DNA from: Thermodesulfovibrionales bacterium
GTDB taxonomy: Bacteria; Nitrospirota; Thermodesulfovibrionia; Thermodesulfovibrionales; SM23-35
Direction: 5' to 3'
Assembly (NCBI GenBank): GCA_022013235.1
Contig: JAKLQR010000233.1
Span: 1-7,868, forward strand
DNA length: 7,868 nucleotides
Shown here: positions 1 to 5,970 of the stretch, in pieces
How the letters are laid out: every line of letters starts with the position of its first letter
How positions within the stretch are numbered: the stretch's first letter is position 1
The notes under the pieces: model-generated
The model's database searches: none
What the model was told of the DNA's origin: nothing
The model's input: the letters and a program-made list of their open reading frames with translations, nothing else
Program-made: the position numbers and the translations under genes

Positions 1-66
1 ATTTGATCATCGGTTATTTTTTGTGTGTTAGCTGTTACGGTCATATAGGTGGTCCTTCTTATCCCA

Positions 67-82
67 CCTCAAGGGGGAGGAA
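67..82. repeat. 16-base fragment of the palindromic repeat found at 4418-4533
   Basis: These 16 bases (CCTCAAGGGGGAGGAA) are identical to the reverse complement of 4497-4512, which is the third hairpin arm of the composite palindromic element. Here only the one arm is recognisable, so it looks like a remnant or a solo arm. It lies 17 bases upstream of the msrAB start and contributes a purine-rich stretch in the leader. Chance identity is possible because the motif is low in complexity. Confidence 0.4.
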
Positions 83-98
83 AGTATTTGGGAGACGC

Positions 99-1187
99 AT
101 GAAAATATTTCTTTTCACCATAATTTCAATCTTGTTTCTCGGTGGATGCCAGTTCCCCGCCGGGACACAGAACCTGGAGACTACGACGATGAAAGACAAT
201 GCGCAACTACGTATCGCCACATTTGCCGGTGGTTGCTTCTGGTGTGTAGAATCTGATTTCGAAAAACTGCCCGGAGTCGTAAAAGTGATATCCGGATATA
301 CCGGAGGACAGAAAGACACTCCGACCTATGAAGAGGTATCATCCGGCGAAACAGGTCATGTAGAAGCTGTTCAGGTCTTTTATGACCCGTCTCAGATCAC
401 TTATGAAGAACTGCTCGACTACTTCTGGCGTCATATTGACCCTACAGATCCGGGCGGCCAGTTTGTGGACAGAGGGCAGCAATATCGCAGTGCGATTTTT
501 TACCATGACGAAGAACAGAGACGGCTTGCGGAAAAGTCAAGGGACACCCTTGCGAAATCAGGCCGGTTTAAAAAGCCTGTTGTTACCGAAATTATTCCGT
601 TTACTCATTTCTATGAAGCCGAGGACTATCACCAGGACTACTATAAAACCCACTCTCTGAAATACAACTTTTACCGGATAGGATCGGGTCGTGACCTGTT
701 CCTGAAAAAAATATGGGGCAAGGAAATGATAAAAACAGATACACTGAAACAGAAATATCAGAAACCGGATGATGCAACGCTGAGAAAAACCCTCACTCCT
801 CTGCAATATGACGTGACACAAAAAGAGGGCACAGAACCTCCGTTTCAGAACGAATACTGGGACAACAAGAAGGAAGGAATCTATGTGGACATAGTCTCGG
901 CAGAACCCCTCTTCAGTTCTCTCGACAAGTATGATTCAGGGACCGGCTGGCCGAGTTTCACGAAACCTCTGGAGCCTGCCAATATTGTTGAACGTGTGGA
1001 CAGGAAGCTGTTCATAAAGCGTACCGAGGTGAGAAGCAAACGCAGCGACTCCCATCTCGGTCATGTATTCCCTGACGGACCGAAGCCAACCGGTCTCAGG
1101 TATTGCATGAATTCAGCGGCGCTCCGGTTTATCCCGAAAGAGGATTTGGAGAAAGAAGGGTACGGAGAATACCTGAGACTTTTTTAG
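99..1187 (+). CDS. msrAB: Lipoprotein peptide-methionine sulfoxide reductase MsrA-MsrB fusion
   Basis: This 362-residue protein should reduce both S- and R-methionine sulfoxide in oxidised envelope proteins. The N-terminus (MKIFLF, hydrophobic run, LFLGGC) is a lipoprotein signal with the lipidated cysteine at residue 17. The MsrA domain (about 37-195) has the GCFWC motif with catalytic Cys46 and a second Cys49, plus DYHQDY near 176-181. The MsrB domain (about 228-362) has SGTGWPSF, DSHLGHVF and RYCMNSA with catalytic Cys336. The zinc CxxC pairs of many MsrBs are absent, and the usual resolving Cys in GCGWPSF is Thr282, so Cys336 is the only MsrB cysteine. No thioredoxin-like domain is fused, unlike neisserial PilB. 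ATG 99 was chosen because it begins the signal peptide and has GGGAG at 90-94, although the frame is open upstream to position 3. The family assignment is firm; the membrane anchoring is inferred from the signal. Confidence 0.95.
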   Translation: MKIFLFTIISILFLGGCQFPAGTQNLETTTMKDNAQLRIATFAGGCFWCVESDFEKLPGVVKVISGYTGGQKDTPTYEEVSSGETGHVEAVQVFYDPSQITYEELLDYFWRHIDPTDPGGQFVDRGQQYRSAIFYHDEEQRRLAEKSRDTLAKSGRFKKPVVTEIIPFTHFYEAEDYHQDYYKTHSLKYNFYRIGSGRDLFLKKIWGKEMIKTDTLKQKYQKPDDATLRKTLTPLQYDVTQKEGTEPPFQNEYWDNKKEGIYVDIVSAEPLFSSLDKYDSGTGWPSFTKPLEPANIVERVDRKLFIKRTEVRSKRSDSHLGHVFPDGPKPTGLRYCMNSAALRFIPKEDLEKEGYGEYLRLF

Positions 1188-1220
1188 CATTTCTTGTGCG
1201 AAAAGTGAAATAAAAGACGG

Positions 1221-1239
1221 TCCTCTTCAGAGGATTTTT
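1221..1239 (+). terminator. Intrinsic terminator of msrAB
   Basis: A 5-bp stem TCCTC/GAGGA with loop TTCA is followed directly by five T residues, 33 bases past the msrAB stop. G-T pairs can extend the stem. The structure overlaps the last bases of the convergent gene ending at 1227. On the minus strand the stem is followed after a few bases by TCTTTTATTT, so it may act in both directions. Confidence 0.7.
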
Positions 1240-1538
1240 CTGCGGATATTTGAGGCCTCTTCTTCGGCAAATTTTCCCATTGTATAGAGCCGTATCTTGT
1301 GGCTCCTTGGGAACTCTCTTCTCAGAATAATCCTCAATTCCTTTTTGAGTTTTTCAGCCCTTACTGTGGATCTGTTCGAGACATATCCATGCTCAATAAT
1401 CGCAAACTCTTCTTCACTCTGTTTTATGATGAGCACATACCGGTTCCGTTTGTACGTCCTCATGTCCAGATAATGTCCTTCGGGCAGCTTTCTCGCACGC
1501 TCAAGCACAGAATCTAAAATCGTCGTCTTATCGATCAT
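1227..1538 (-). CDS. Small conserved-looking basic protein of unknown function
   Basis: This 103-residue protein is rich in Lys, Arg and Glu. I do not recognise its family. It has no signal peptide, membrane segment or cysteine. The middle shows two probable beta-strands (RYVLIIKQ and EFAIIEHGY at about 32-52), followed by a basic helix (about 56-75: VRAEKLKKELRIILRREF), a short strand (HKIRLYTMG) and a charged C-terminal helix. It reads as a compact cytoplasmic alpha/beta protein. It is convergent with msrAB and shares their terminator region, and it is divergent from the TPR gene. The start is ATG 1538, but no Shine-Dalgarno sequence is visible upstream, so the start is less certain than the frame. 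The only other sizeable ORF here, on the plus strand, looks like its shadow. Confidence 0.7.
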   Translation of the reverse strand: MIDKTTILDSVLERARKLPEGHYLDMRTYKRNRYVLIIKQSEEEFAIIEHGYVSNRSTVRAEKLKKELRIILRREFPRSHKIRLYTMGKFAEEEASNIRRKIL

Positions 1539-1639
1539 CAGATCTATCTACAGGGAGGCCTGATATTCACCGTGATACTGAATCCTATTCCCCTCTTTTC
1601 TGTCCCGTCTTTATCCTGCAACATAAACGCATATCTTTT

Positions 1640-1681
1640 TTATCAAATACCCCGGAGCCTCCTGTTCATACTATTTGATAA
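1640..1681. promoter_or_regulatory. Perfect 10-bp inverted repeat between divergent genes, candidate operator
   Basis: TTATCAAATA at 1640-1649 is the exact reverse complement of TATTTGATAA at 1672-1681, with 22 bases between. Each arm contains TTGATA reading outward: at 1675-1680 on plus and 1646-1641 on minus. The two could therefore serve as back-to-back -35 elements. The symmetry could be a binding site for a dimeric regulator or a paired divergent promoter. Confidence 0.5.
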
Positions 1682-1703
1682 GTTCGTCAGTAAAAGATAT
1701 AGT
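1675..1703 (+). promoter_or_regulatory. Sigma70-type promoter for the TPR gene
   Basis: TTGATA at 1675-1680 (5 of 6 to consensus) is separated by 17 bases from TATAGT at 1698-1703 (5 of 6). Transcription would start near 1710, just before AAGGAG at 1711-1716. This argues against the TTG at 1675 as a translation start and for a start further downstream. Confidence 0.55.
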
Positions 1704-1731
1704 ATACCGTAAGGAGAATGAGAACGATTCC

Positions 1732-2493
1732 GTGGGAAAAATATCTCTAAAAGTAAAGTCAGCCCCCGGGAAGGAATTCAGCCAGAAAATTACCCTTGGC
1801 GAAGATGAATATATCATAGCATCTGAAGACCTCGGCACTGCGAGACACATTCTGACAACCCGCGTGTACTATAAAGGCCAGATTATCTCAACCTATGAGT
1901 ATGATTATGCAGATGCGCTCAATCAGGCCGATCTCGAAAACCGGCTTGCAGAGATGACCAGGAAACACCACCAGGAAGCGATCAAATCACTGAAACGCGA
2001 GAAGATATCCCAGGACAAAACCTACGAAGAATACATCAGTGCCGTAGAAACCATCATGCAGAACAGGAAACCGAAGGAGTCTTTTGCCTTGTTGACGAAA
2101 GCCCTTGAACAGTATCCGAACAACCCTTTCATTTTCTCCTATCAGGGGTATCTTGACACTATGGTGAACCGCAATTTCTCAAAAGGCATTAAGACATGCA
2201 GGGAGGCATTCACGATCCTGAGAGAACAGGTCCCCTTCGGTGAAGAATTTTTTCATCCCGTCCTCTACCTGAATCTCGGGAAAGCGTATCTCGCAGCAGG
2301 CAAAAAGAAGGAAGCATATACCTCTTTTCAGAAGGGGCTCGAAATCGATCCGGATCACAGGGAGCTCCTCAGGGAGACGAGGAAACTCGGCGAAAGGAAA
2401 AAGCCTCCTGTTCCACTGCTGGAGCGCTCGAATTTGTTTAATAAACTGCTGGGTAAGTTCTTCCACATATTCAAGGACAAAGGCGTTAAATAA
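1732..2493 (+). CDS. TPR-repeat protein with an unrecognised N-terminal domain
   Basis: This protein of about 253 residues has two parts. The first roughly 75 residues form a probable beta-rich module (GKISLKVKSAP, QKITLGEDEYIIASEDLG, TTRVYYKGQIISTYEYDY) that I do not recognise. A charged helical linker follows. The rest resembles tetratricopeptide repeats: one helix pair around KESFALLTKALEQYPNNPF, and a clearer one at LYLNLGKAYLAAGKKKEAY followed by GLEIDPDHREL. The C-terminus is basic and amphipathic (about 25 residues from NLFNKLLG). It has no signal peptide, so it is probably cytoplasmic, and TPRs suggest a protein-interaction role. The start is uncertain. GTG 1732 follows AAGGAG (1711-1716) by a long 15 bases and sits downstream of a good promoter. 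TTG 1675 would add 19 protein-like residues but overlaps that promoter. The frame itself is secure. Confidence 0.8.
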   Translation: MGKISLKVKSAPGKEFSQKITLGEDEYIIASEDLGTARHILTTRVYYKGQIISTYEYDYADALNQADLENRLAEMTRKHHQEAIKSLKREKISQDKTYEEYISAVETIMQNRKPKESFALLTKALEQYPNNPFIFSYQGYLDTMVNRNFSKGIKTCREAFTILREQVPFGEEFFHPVLYLNLGKAYLAAGKKKEAYTSFQKGLEIDPDHRELLRETRKLGERKKPPVPLLERSNLFNKLLGKFFHIFKDKGVK

Positions 2494-2517
2494 CAGGACA
2501 GCGCTAACCCTTTTTAT
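2482..2517 (+). terminator. Weak terminator-like site after the TPR gene
   Basis: GG-C-GTTA (2482-2488) can pair with TAACCC (2505-2510), leaving a bulged C and a 16-base loop, followed by TTTTTATT. The stem is short and overlaps the stop codon. The T tract after CCC is the best part of the signal. Confidence 0.3.
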
Positions 2518-2532
2518 TCATCAATCTACCAC

Positions 2533-2552
2533 AAAATACTGCATCTGCAGTA
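2533..2552 (-). terminator. Intrinsic terminator of the nucleotidase operon
   Basis: On the minus strand a 6-bp stem TACTGC/GCAGTA with loop AGAT is followed by TTTT, 32 bases past the stop of the small gene ending at 2585. The stem is short but perfect. The same 27-base region recurs imperfectly at 4572-4598, after the next minus-strand gene. Confidence 0.5.
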
Positions 2553-2584
2553 CTCATCCTGGAATTTATGAAGAGCGTGGCTAA

Positions 2585-2803
2585 TCAGGAGTGCTTGTGG
2601 ATGTCGGGGTTCTCGCCCTCCTGTCTGAGATAAATCCTTGCTCCTTCTGACAATGCTCCGTCGAGTCCCAGCTCGTTCCCCCATTCGTCATATACCCGCC
2701 ATGCTGGACCGGGCATATTCATCACCCCAGCGCCTGTGAGGGCATGCCTGACCGTCATTCCCGGTGCAAGGGCAACCGGCGTATCATTTACAAAAACATT
2801 CAC
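2585..2803 (-). CDS. Small beta-grasp-like protein coupled to the 5'-nucleotidase
   Basis: This protein has about 72 residues. The pattern VNVFVNDTPVALAPGMTVRHAL, then a middle segment with WRVYDEWGNELGLDGAL, then SEGARIYLR resembles the strand-helix-strand order of MoaD/ThiS-type beta-grasp folds. It lacks the C-terminal Gly-Gly used by sulfur carriers and ends in NPDIHKHS. A role as a sulfur carrier is therefore unlikely, and the fold is only inferred. The chosen start is GTG 2803, which lies one base after the nucleotidase stop (TGA-C-GTG) and has GAGG nine bases upstream inside the preceding gene. A TTG at 2833 would add ten residues (MRRGLSRRPD) overlapping that gene. The tight junction implies translational coupling, so the product may work with the nucleotidase. 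It has no signal peptide, whereas the nucleotidase is exported, so direct contact is not obvious. Confidence 0.7.
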   Translation of the reverse strand: MNVFVNDTPVALAPGMTVRHALTGAGVMNMPGPAWRVYDEWGNELGLDGALSEGARIYLRQEGENPDIHKHS

Positions 2804-2804
2804 G

Positions 2805-4355
2805 TCAGGGCGCCTCGACAATCCTCTTCTCAACTGAAGGAGCGATCACCTTCTTCTCCCTGATATAGGCAATGACACCATCTCTGAGCCATCTGCTGTA
2901 ATCACTATAGACAATCTTTTCGCTCTGTATCATCCCTCCCGTTATTGAAAAATCGTCTGTTTCCTTCAGGGCATCTCCGAATGCCCTGTATCCGTCGCCT
3001 CCGGCAGCGAGAAAGTCATTCGTTGCGACCGTGTACTCACTGTCAGGTTCGATCGGTTTCCCGGCGATGAAAATATCCCTTGTTCTTGCACCCCTGGGTG
3101 AAGAGAGACTGTAGGTAAAAGTCAGGCCCGAAACCTGAGGGAATCTCCCAGCACCCTCCTCCACTGCAGATACCCCGTGTTCCAACGTCTCCCTGATGCG
3201 TCTGCCGGAAATTCTAAACGCAATAAGATAATTGTCGAAGGGCAGCGCCGAATATATGTTCCTCACAAGGATGTCCCCCTGTTTGATACTTGTCCGTATT
3301 CCTCCGCCGTTGATAATCGCAACGTCTGATCCTGCTGTCAGCCGTATTACATCGGCAACGAAATCCCCGAAATTCGTCTCGCCCTTCCTCACATTTTCTC
3401 CGTCAAGATCAGTCTCTGCTTTTCCGATCTTTTCCTGGAGCACACTATCGATTTTTTGCCGGTATTCTTTTACTGTCGTTTCGATACGTCTTTCTTCTGT
3501 ATCCGGCACTGGCTTAATCTCCTCAAGATGACCCTCGCACCTGATAATTTTCCCGCCGTCAATTGTCACATCAAGTATTCCGAGGGCCTTTGCGTGTTCC
3601 CATGCCTGGAGGATTCGCGTGTCCTGAACCATGACCGGCTGGTTGAGTTTTGTGTGGGAATGTCCGCCGACGATGATATCGATTCCAGGCACCTTTTCGG
3701 CCAGTATCCTATCCGCAGGGTAACCGATATGGGACAGGACCACAATGAGATCTGCCTTTTTTCTTAACTCTGCAATATAGTCCGGCAGCACATCAGCCGG
3801 AGGGATAAAGAGCAAACCCTCAACATTCTTCGGATGGGTTGAAACCGGTGTTTCGTCGGTCACAACCCCGATAACTGCAACGGTTATCCCGCCAAGCTGC
3901 GTTATCATGTAAGGTTTCACCCTGTCGACCCCCTGAACATTCGCGCCGAGAACCGGAAAGTGCGCCGCGCTAATCCTCTTCTTCAGCACATCCTGTCCGA
4001 AATCAAACTCATGGTTCCCAAGGACCATACCGTCAAACCTCATCGCGTTCATTATTTCAAGGACGGATTCGCCCTGAAAGAGGTTAGCCCAATCGTTCCC
4101 CTGTATCATATCCCCGGCAGCAAGGAGGAGAGAGGGTTTCTCCCTGCGGAGCGTTTCGACCCTCCCCGCGAGATATGCTATTCCCCCGAGTAACTCCTCG
4201 GAGCCGAAGGGTTTGTATGGTTCAGCGAATCCGTGGAAGTCGTTCACATAAAGAATCCTGATTTCTGTCTGTACGGCTGAGACATCCGAACTCAGGCAAG
4301 CGAAGAAACAGAGAATAAGTATTATGAGCGCAAATCGTTTCATTGGAAAAACCAT
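2805..4355 (-). CDS. Secreted 5'-nucleotidase / 2',3'-cyclic phosphodiesterase family metallophosphoesterase (UshA-like)
   Basis: This 516-residue protein has the normal length and two-domain order of the UshA/YfkN family, which hydrolyses extracellular or periplasmic nucleotides to nucleosides and phosphate. The N-terminus (MKRF then a hydrophobic stretch, ending DVSA before VQTE) is a Sec signal with cleavage near residue 27. The metallophosphoesterase domain carries all metal motifs: NDFH (Asp39, His41), GDMIQGN (Asp82), GNHEFDFG (Asn114, His115), SHIG (His209) and GGHSHT (His232, His234). The C-terminal substrate domain (from about 308) has NGGGIR (349-354), LPFDN (371-375) and GGDGY (452-456). 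The start may be ATG 4355, just two bases after AAGGA, or ATG 4343, which gives a more typical signal peptide but a 14-base spacing. A TATAGT at 4391-4386 may be its -10 box. It is followed at once by the small gene 2803-2585. Exact substrate preference cannot be read from sequence. Confidence 0.93.
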   Translation of the reverse strand: MVFPMKRFALIILILCFFACLSSDVSAVQTEIRILYVNDFHGFAEPYKPFGSEELLGGIAYLAGRVETLRREKPSLLLAAGDMIQGNDWANLFQGESVLEIMNAMRFDGMVLGNHEFDFGQDVLKKRISAAHFPVLGANVQGVDRVKPYMITQLGGITVAVIGVVTDETPVSTHPKNVEGLLFIPPADVLPDYIAELRKKADLIVVLSHIGYPADRILAEKVPGIDIIVGGHSHTKLNQPVMVQDTRILQAWEHAKALGILDVTIDGGKIIRCEGHLEEIKPVPDTEERRIETTVKEYRQKIDSVLQEKIGKAETDLDGENVRKGETNFGDFVADVIRLTAGSDVAIINGGGIRTSIKQGDILVRNIYSALPFDNYLIAFRISGRRIRETLEHGVSAVEEGAGRFPQVSGLTFTYSLSSPRGARTRDIFIAGKPIEPDSEYTVATNDFLAAGGDGYRAFGDALKETDDFSITGGMIQSEKIVYSDYSRWLRDGVIAYIREKKVIAPSVEKRIVEAP

Positions 4356-4417
4356 TATCCTTTCAAAGTCCGCCAGTTTTCATTAACTATAGTCTGTCCA
4401 TAAACTCAAAGTTTGAA

Positions 4418-4533
4418 CACCCTCCCCAACCCCTCCCATCAAGGGAGGGGGATATTTATTACCCTCGCCCCTGGCGGGAGAGGGGATTATAGTTAGTTCC
4501 TCCCCCTTGAGGGGGGAGGGTTGGGAGAGGGTG
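4418..4533. repeat. Composite G/C-rich palindromic repeat element (three hairpins)
   Basis: The 116-base element begins CACCCTCCCC and ends GGGAGAGGGTG, so its ends are near-perfect inverted repeats. It contains three successive hairpins. The first is CCCCTCCC/GGGAGGGG (4430-4437 with 4443-4450), the second is around 4462-4484 (CCCTC and GAGGG outer pairs), and the third is CCTCCCCC/GGGGGAGG (4499-4506 with 4512-4519). It occupies about half of the gap 4356-4592. Similar C/T-rich strand-asymmetric palindromes are dispersed in many bacterial genomes and behave as non-autonomous repeats. No coding potential is visible. It could also act as a bidirectional transcription block between the two flanking minus-strand genes. 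Confidence 0.75.
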
Positions 4534-4570
4534 AAATATGAATACTATTTTGAGACCGTTAATAATGAGC

Positions 4571-4593
4571 AAAAATACTGTATCTCCCGTATT
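4571..4593 (-). terminator. Possible terminator of the YkgJ-like gene
   Basis: On the minus strand AATAC and GTATT can form a 5-bp A/T-rich stem around a 10-base loop, ending in a run of T (five A on the plus strand at 4571-4575). It begins at the last base of the stop codon. The stem is weak. The site shares 22 of 27 bases with the better hairpin at 2533-2559. Confidence 0.35.
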
Positions 4594-5243
4594 CATTCAT
4601 GCGTTCGAACAGTAAATCCATGGTCTTCGTGAATCTGTGCGAGCGGGCGGCCGAAGATGAAGAATTCATGCTCTTTTTTCATCCCCAGTTCATCGATTGC
4701 ATAAGAGCGAAGCGCATTGTCTTTCTGCACCAGCGCAACCAGCTCTTTAAATATTCCTGACTTGTCAGATCCGGTTGAGAGAGCCGACAGGAGGTTCTCA
4801 ACTGCACTGAAGGGGCAATCCAATTCATGCGTCTGAATTATCTCTCTGATCGGGTCGCCGGGATTTATGAGATCGAACCTGCAGAGAGTGTTTTTTCCGA
4901 TAACCGTCATGATCTGCGAAGGGTCCCAGCATTGGAGAAGACTGCATTCGAGAAAACGGTGCGCATAGATGCTGCAGAATGACTTCTCCTCATCAAAAAA
5001 AATACAGGTCCAGTCTGTTTCCCTATCGATTATCTTTACCAGTTCCCGGGGGACAGGTTCTGCTCTCCCTGAAACAGGGTTGTACGCTCTTTCGCCCTTC
5101 CTGATCGTCATAAGGTGCTGATGACCCGCATGGCCTTCCATGAGTATCCTTGTATCCTGTTTGTGAAGGACCGGTCCTCCCTTGCGGCAACAGGTGCCGC
5201 ACCGGATACATTGAGTGATCGTAAGATGCGGAACTTTCCCCAT
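4593..5243 (-). CDS. YkgJ-like CxxCxxCC metal-cluster protein
   Basis: This 216-residue protein begins with the family signature CIRCGTCC (Cys12, Cys15, Cys18, Cys19). The second half of the signature follows at WTCIFFD..SFC (Cys80, Cys90) and RFLECSLLQCW (Cys100, Cys105). Cys121 and Cys143 are further candidate ligands. The family (PF03692-type, YkgJ) is predicted to bind a zinc or iron-sulfur cluster. Its biochemical role is generally unknown. The C-terminal 70 residues are helical, with no recognised domain. It has no signal peptide, so it is probably cytoplasmic. The start is ATG 5243, eleven codons before the first cysteine, and no Shine-Dalgarno sequence is visible. It lies 107 bases downstream of the CooT-like gene on the same strand, so it may be read through from the DUF3842-CooT promoter. 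That gap holds only a 5-bp hairpin (5286-5302) without a T tract. Confidence 0.85.
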   Translation of the reverse strand: MGKVPHLTITQCIRCGTCCRKGGPVLHKQDTRILMEGHAGHQHLMTIRKGERAYNPVSGRAEPVPRELVKIIDRETDWTCIFFDEEKSFCSIYAHRFLECSLLQCWDPSQIMTVIGKNTLCRFDLINPGDPIREIIQTHELDCPFSAVENLLSALSTGSDKSGIFKELVALVQKDNALRSYAIDELGMKKEHEFFIFGRPLAQIHEDHGFTVRTHE

Positions 5244-5350
5244 ACGAATATTATTGAAGACGTTCAGGATCTTTTATTCTGCCGGTCACGTTGTTCCCGT
5301 GAATAGATTTGCGTTCCCCCGCACAGGAAAGAACTTCAAGAGAGAAGCTG

Positions 5351-5539
5351 CTATTTCTTCTCAAGGACTATCTTATGGTTAAGGAGCGATATCTCCCGCA
5401 CTGCTCCGTCAAAAACTTTCTGCTCTCCAAACAGGCTCTTAAGATAAATCTTTCCTGCTTCGGGCCTCAGAATATCGACACTTTCCAGGTAGAGTATTTC
5501 CTTGCCATTCTCATAGACATAGGCGTTTGCTTCACACAT
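5351..5539 (-). CDS. CooT-family nickel-binding protein
   Basis: This 62-residue protein has the size and features of the CooT family: it begins MCEANAYVYENGKE, continues with SVDILRPEAGKIYLKSLFGE, and ends ISLLNHKIVLE. In Rhodospirillum rubrum, CooT is a small dimeric Ni(II)-binding protein linked to carbon monoxide dehydrogenase maturation, with Cys2 as ligand; Cys2 is present here. No CODH gene is in the window, so a role in nickel delivery to CODH or another nickel enzyme is inferred from family only. The start ATG 5539 is supported by AAAGGAG eight bases upstream and by the invariant MCE start. It lies two bases after the stop of the DUF3842 gene, with the ribosome binding site inside that gene's last codons. 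The two are thus clearly one transcription unit. Confidence 0.88.
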   Translation of the reverse strand: MCEANAYVYENGKEILYLESVDILRPEAGKIYLKSLFGEQKVFDGAVREISLLNHKIVLEKK

Positions 5540-5541
5540 GG

Positions 5542-5964
5542 TTACTTCTCCTTTCCTATCTCCTGCCTGACAGCCTCTATAATCTTTTCGATCATGTGGG
5601 GGAGCGGCTCCTTTTCAACACCGATCACTTCAATACCCTCCTGGTTGAGCGCCAGAAGTATTTTCTTTGCCTGCGATGACGCAACCGCTTCTGCCATCCC
5701 TGAGGTAAGTTCCCCTAACATCGCATTGGGGAGAACAATGCTGAGGGGGCCTATGATCAGGTTCACTCTCGGGGCATTCCAGATAATTGCGTTTACCCCT
5801 GTTGCTCCCTTGTCTGCCCTCGATTTCATCATGGCCGAGGTTGCAGCAGCATTAGTTCCGAGGGCAAGGATTTCGACAGAGTCACCGAACTCCTCTCTCA
5901 GCCGTTTCACGATCAAGCTGCCAATGCCACCGCCCTGCCCGTCAACAACCGCTATCTTTCTCAC
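5542..5964 (-). CDS. DUF3842 family protein (Rossmann-like)
   Basis: From GTG 5964 this is a 140-residue protein starting MRKIAVVDGQGGGIG, a glycine-rich nucleotide-binding-type loop after the first strand. Later conserved-looking segments are ALGTNAAATSAMMKS, GATGVNAIIWNA, IIGPLSIVLPNAMLGELT and IEVIGVEKEPLPHMIE. This matches the DUF3842 family of anaerobes, whose function is not known. The frame extends upstream to a GTG at 6024. That extension (MRHKKIYCLTGERG...) lacks a Shine-Dalgarno sequence, is not family-like, and is overlaid by a strong promoter whose predicted transcription start is at or beside GTG 5964. The short start is therefore preferred, and translation may be leaderless. The gene is followed after two bases by the CooT-like gene. 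Co-transcription suggests a shared role around nickel or one-carbon metabolism, which is inference only. Confidence 0.87.
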   Translation of the reverse strand: MRKIAVVDGQGGGIGSLIVKRLREEFGDSVEILALGTNAAATSAMMKSRADKGATGVNAIIWNAPRVNLIIGPLSIVLPNAMLGELTSGMAEAVASSQAKKILLALNQEGIEVIGVEKEPLPHMIEKIIEAVRQEIGKEK

Positions 5965-5970
5965 TTCATA

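Noticed and set aside
3..98. Upstream extension of the msrAB frame from TTG 3
   Set aside because: The added residues precede a clear lipoprotein signal peptide and would bury it. ATG 99 with GGGAG upstream is the natural start.
5286..5302. Hairpin TCACG/CGTGA between the CooT-like and YkgJ-like genes
   Set aside because: A 5-bp stem without a T tract on the minus strand is too weak to call a terminator or operator.
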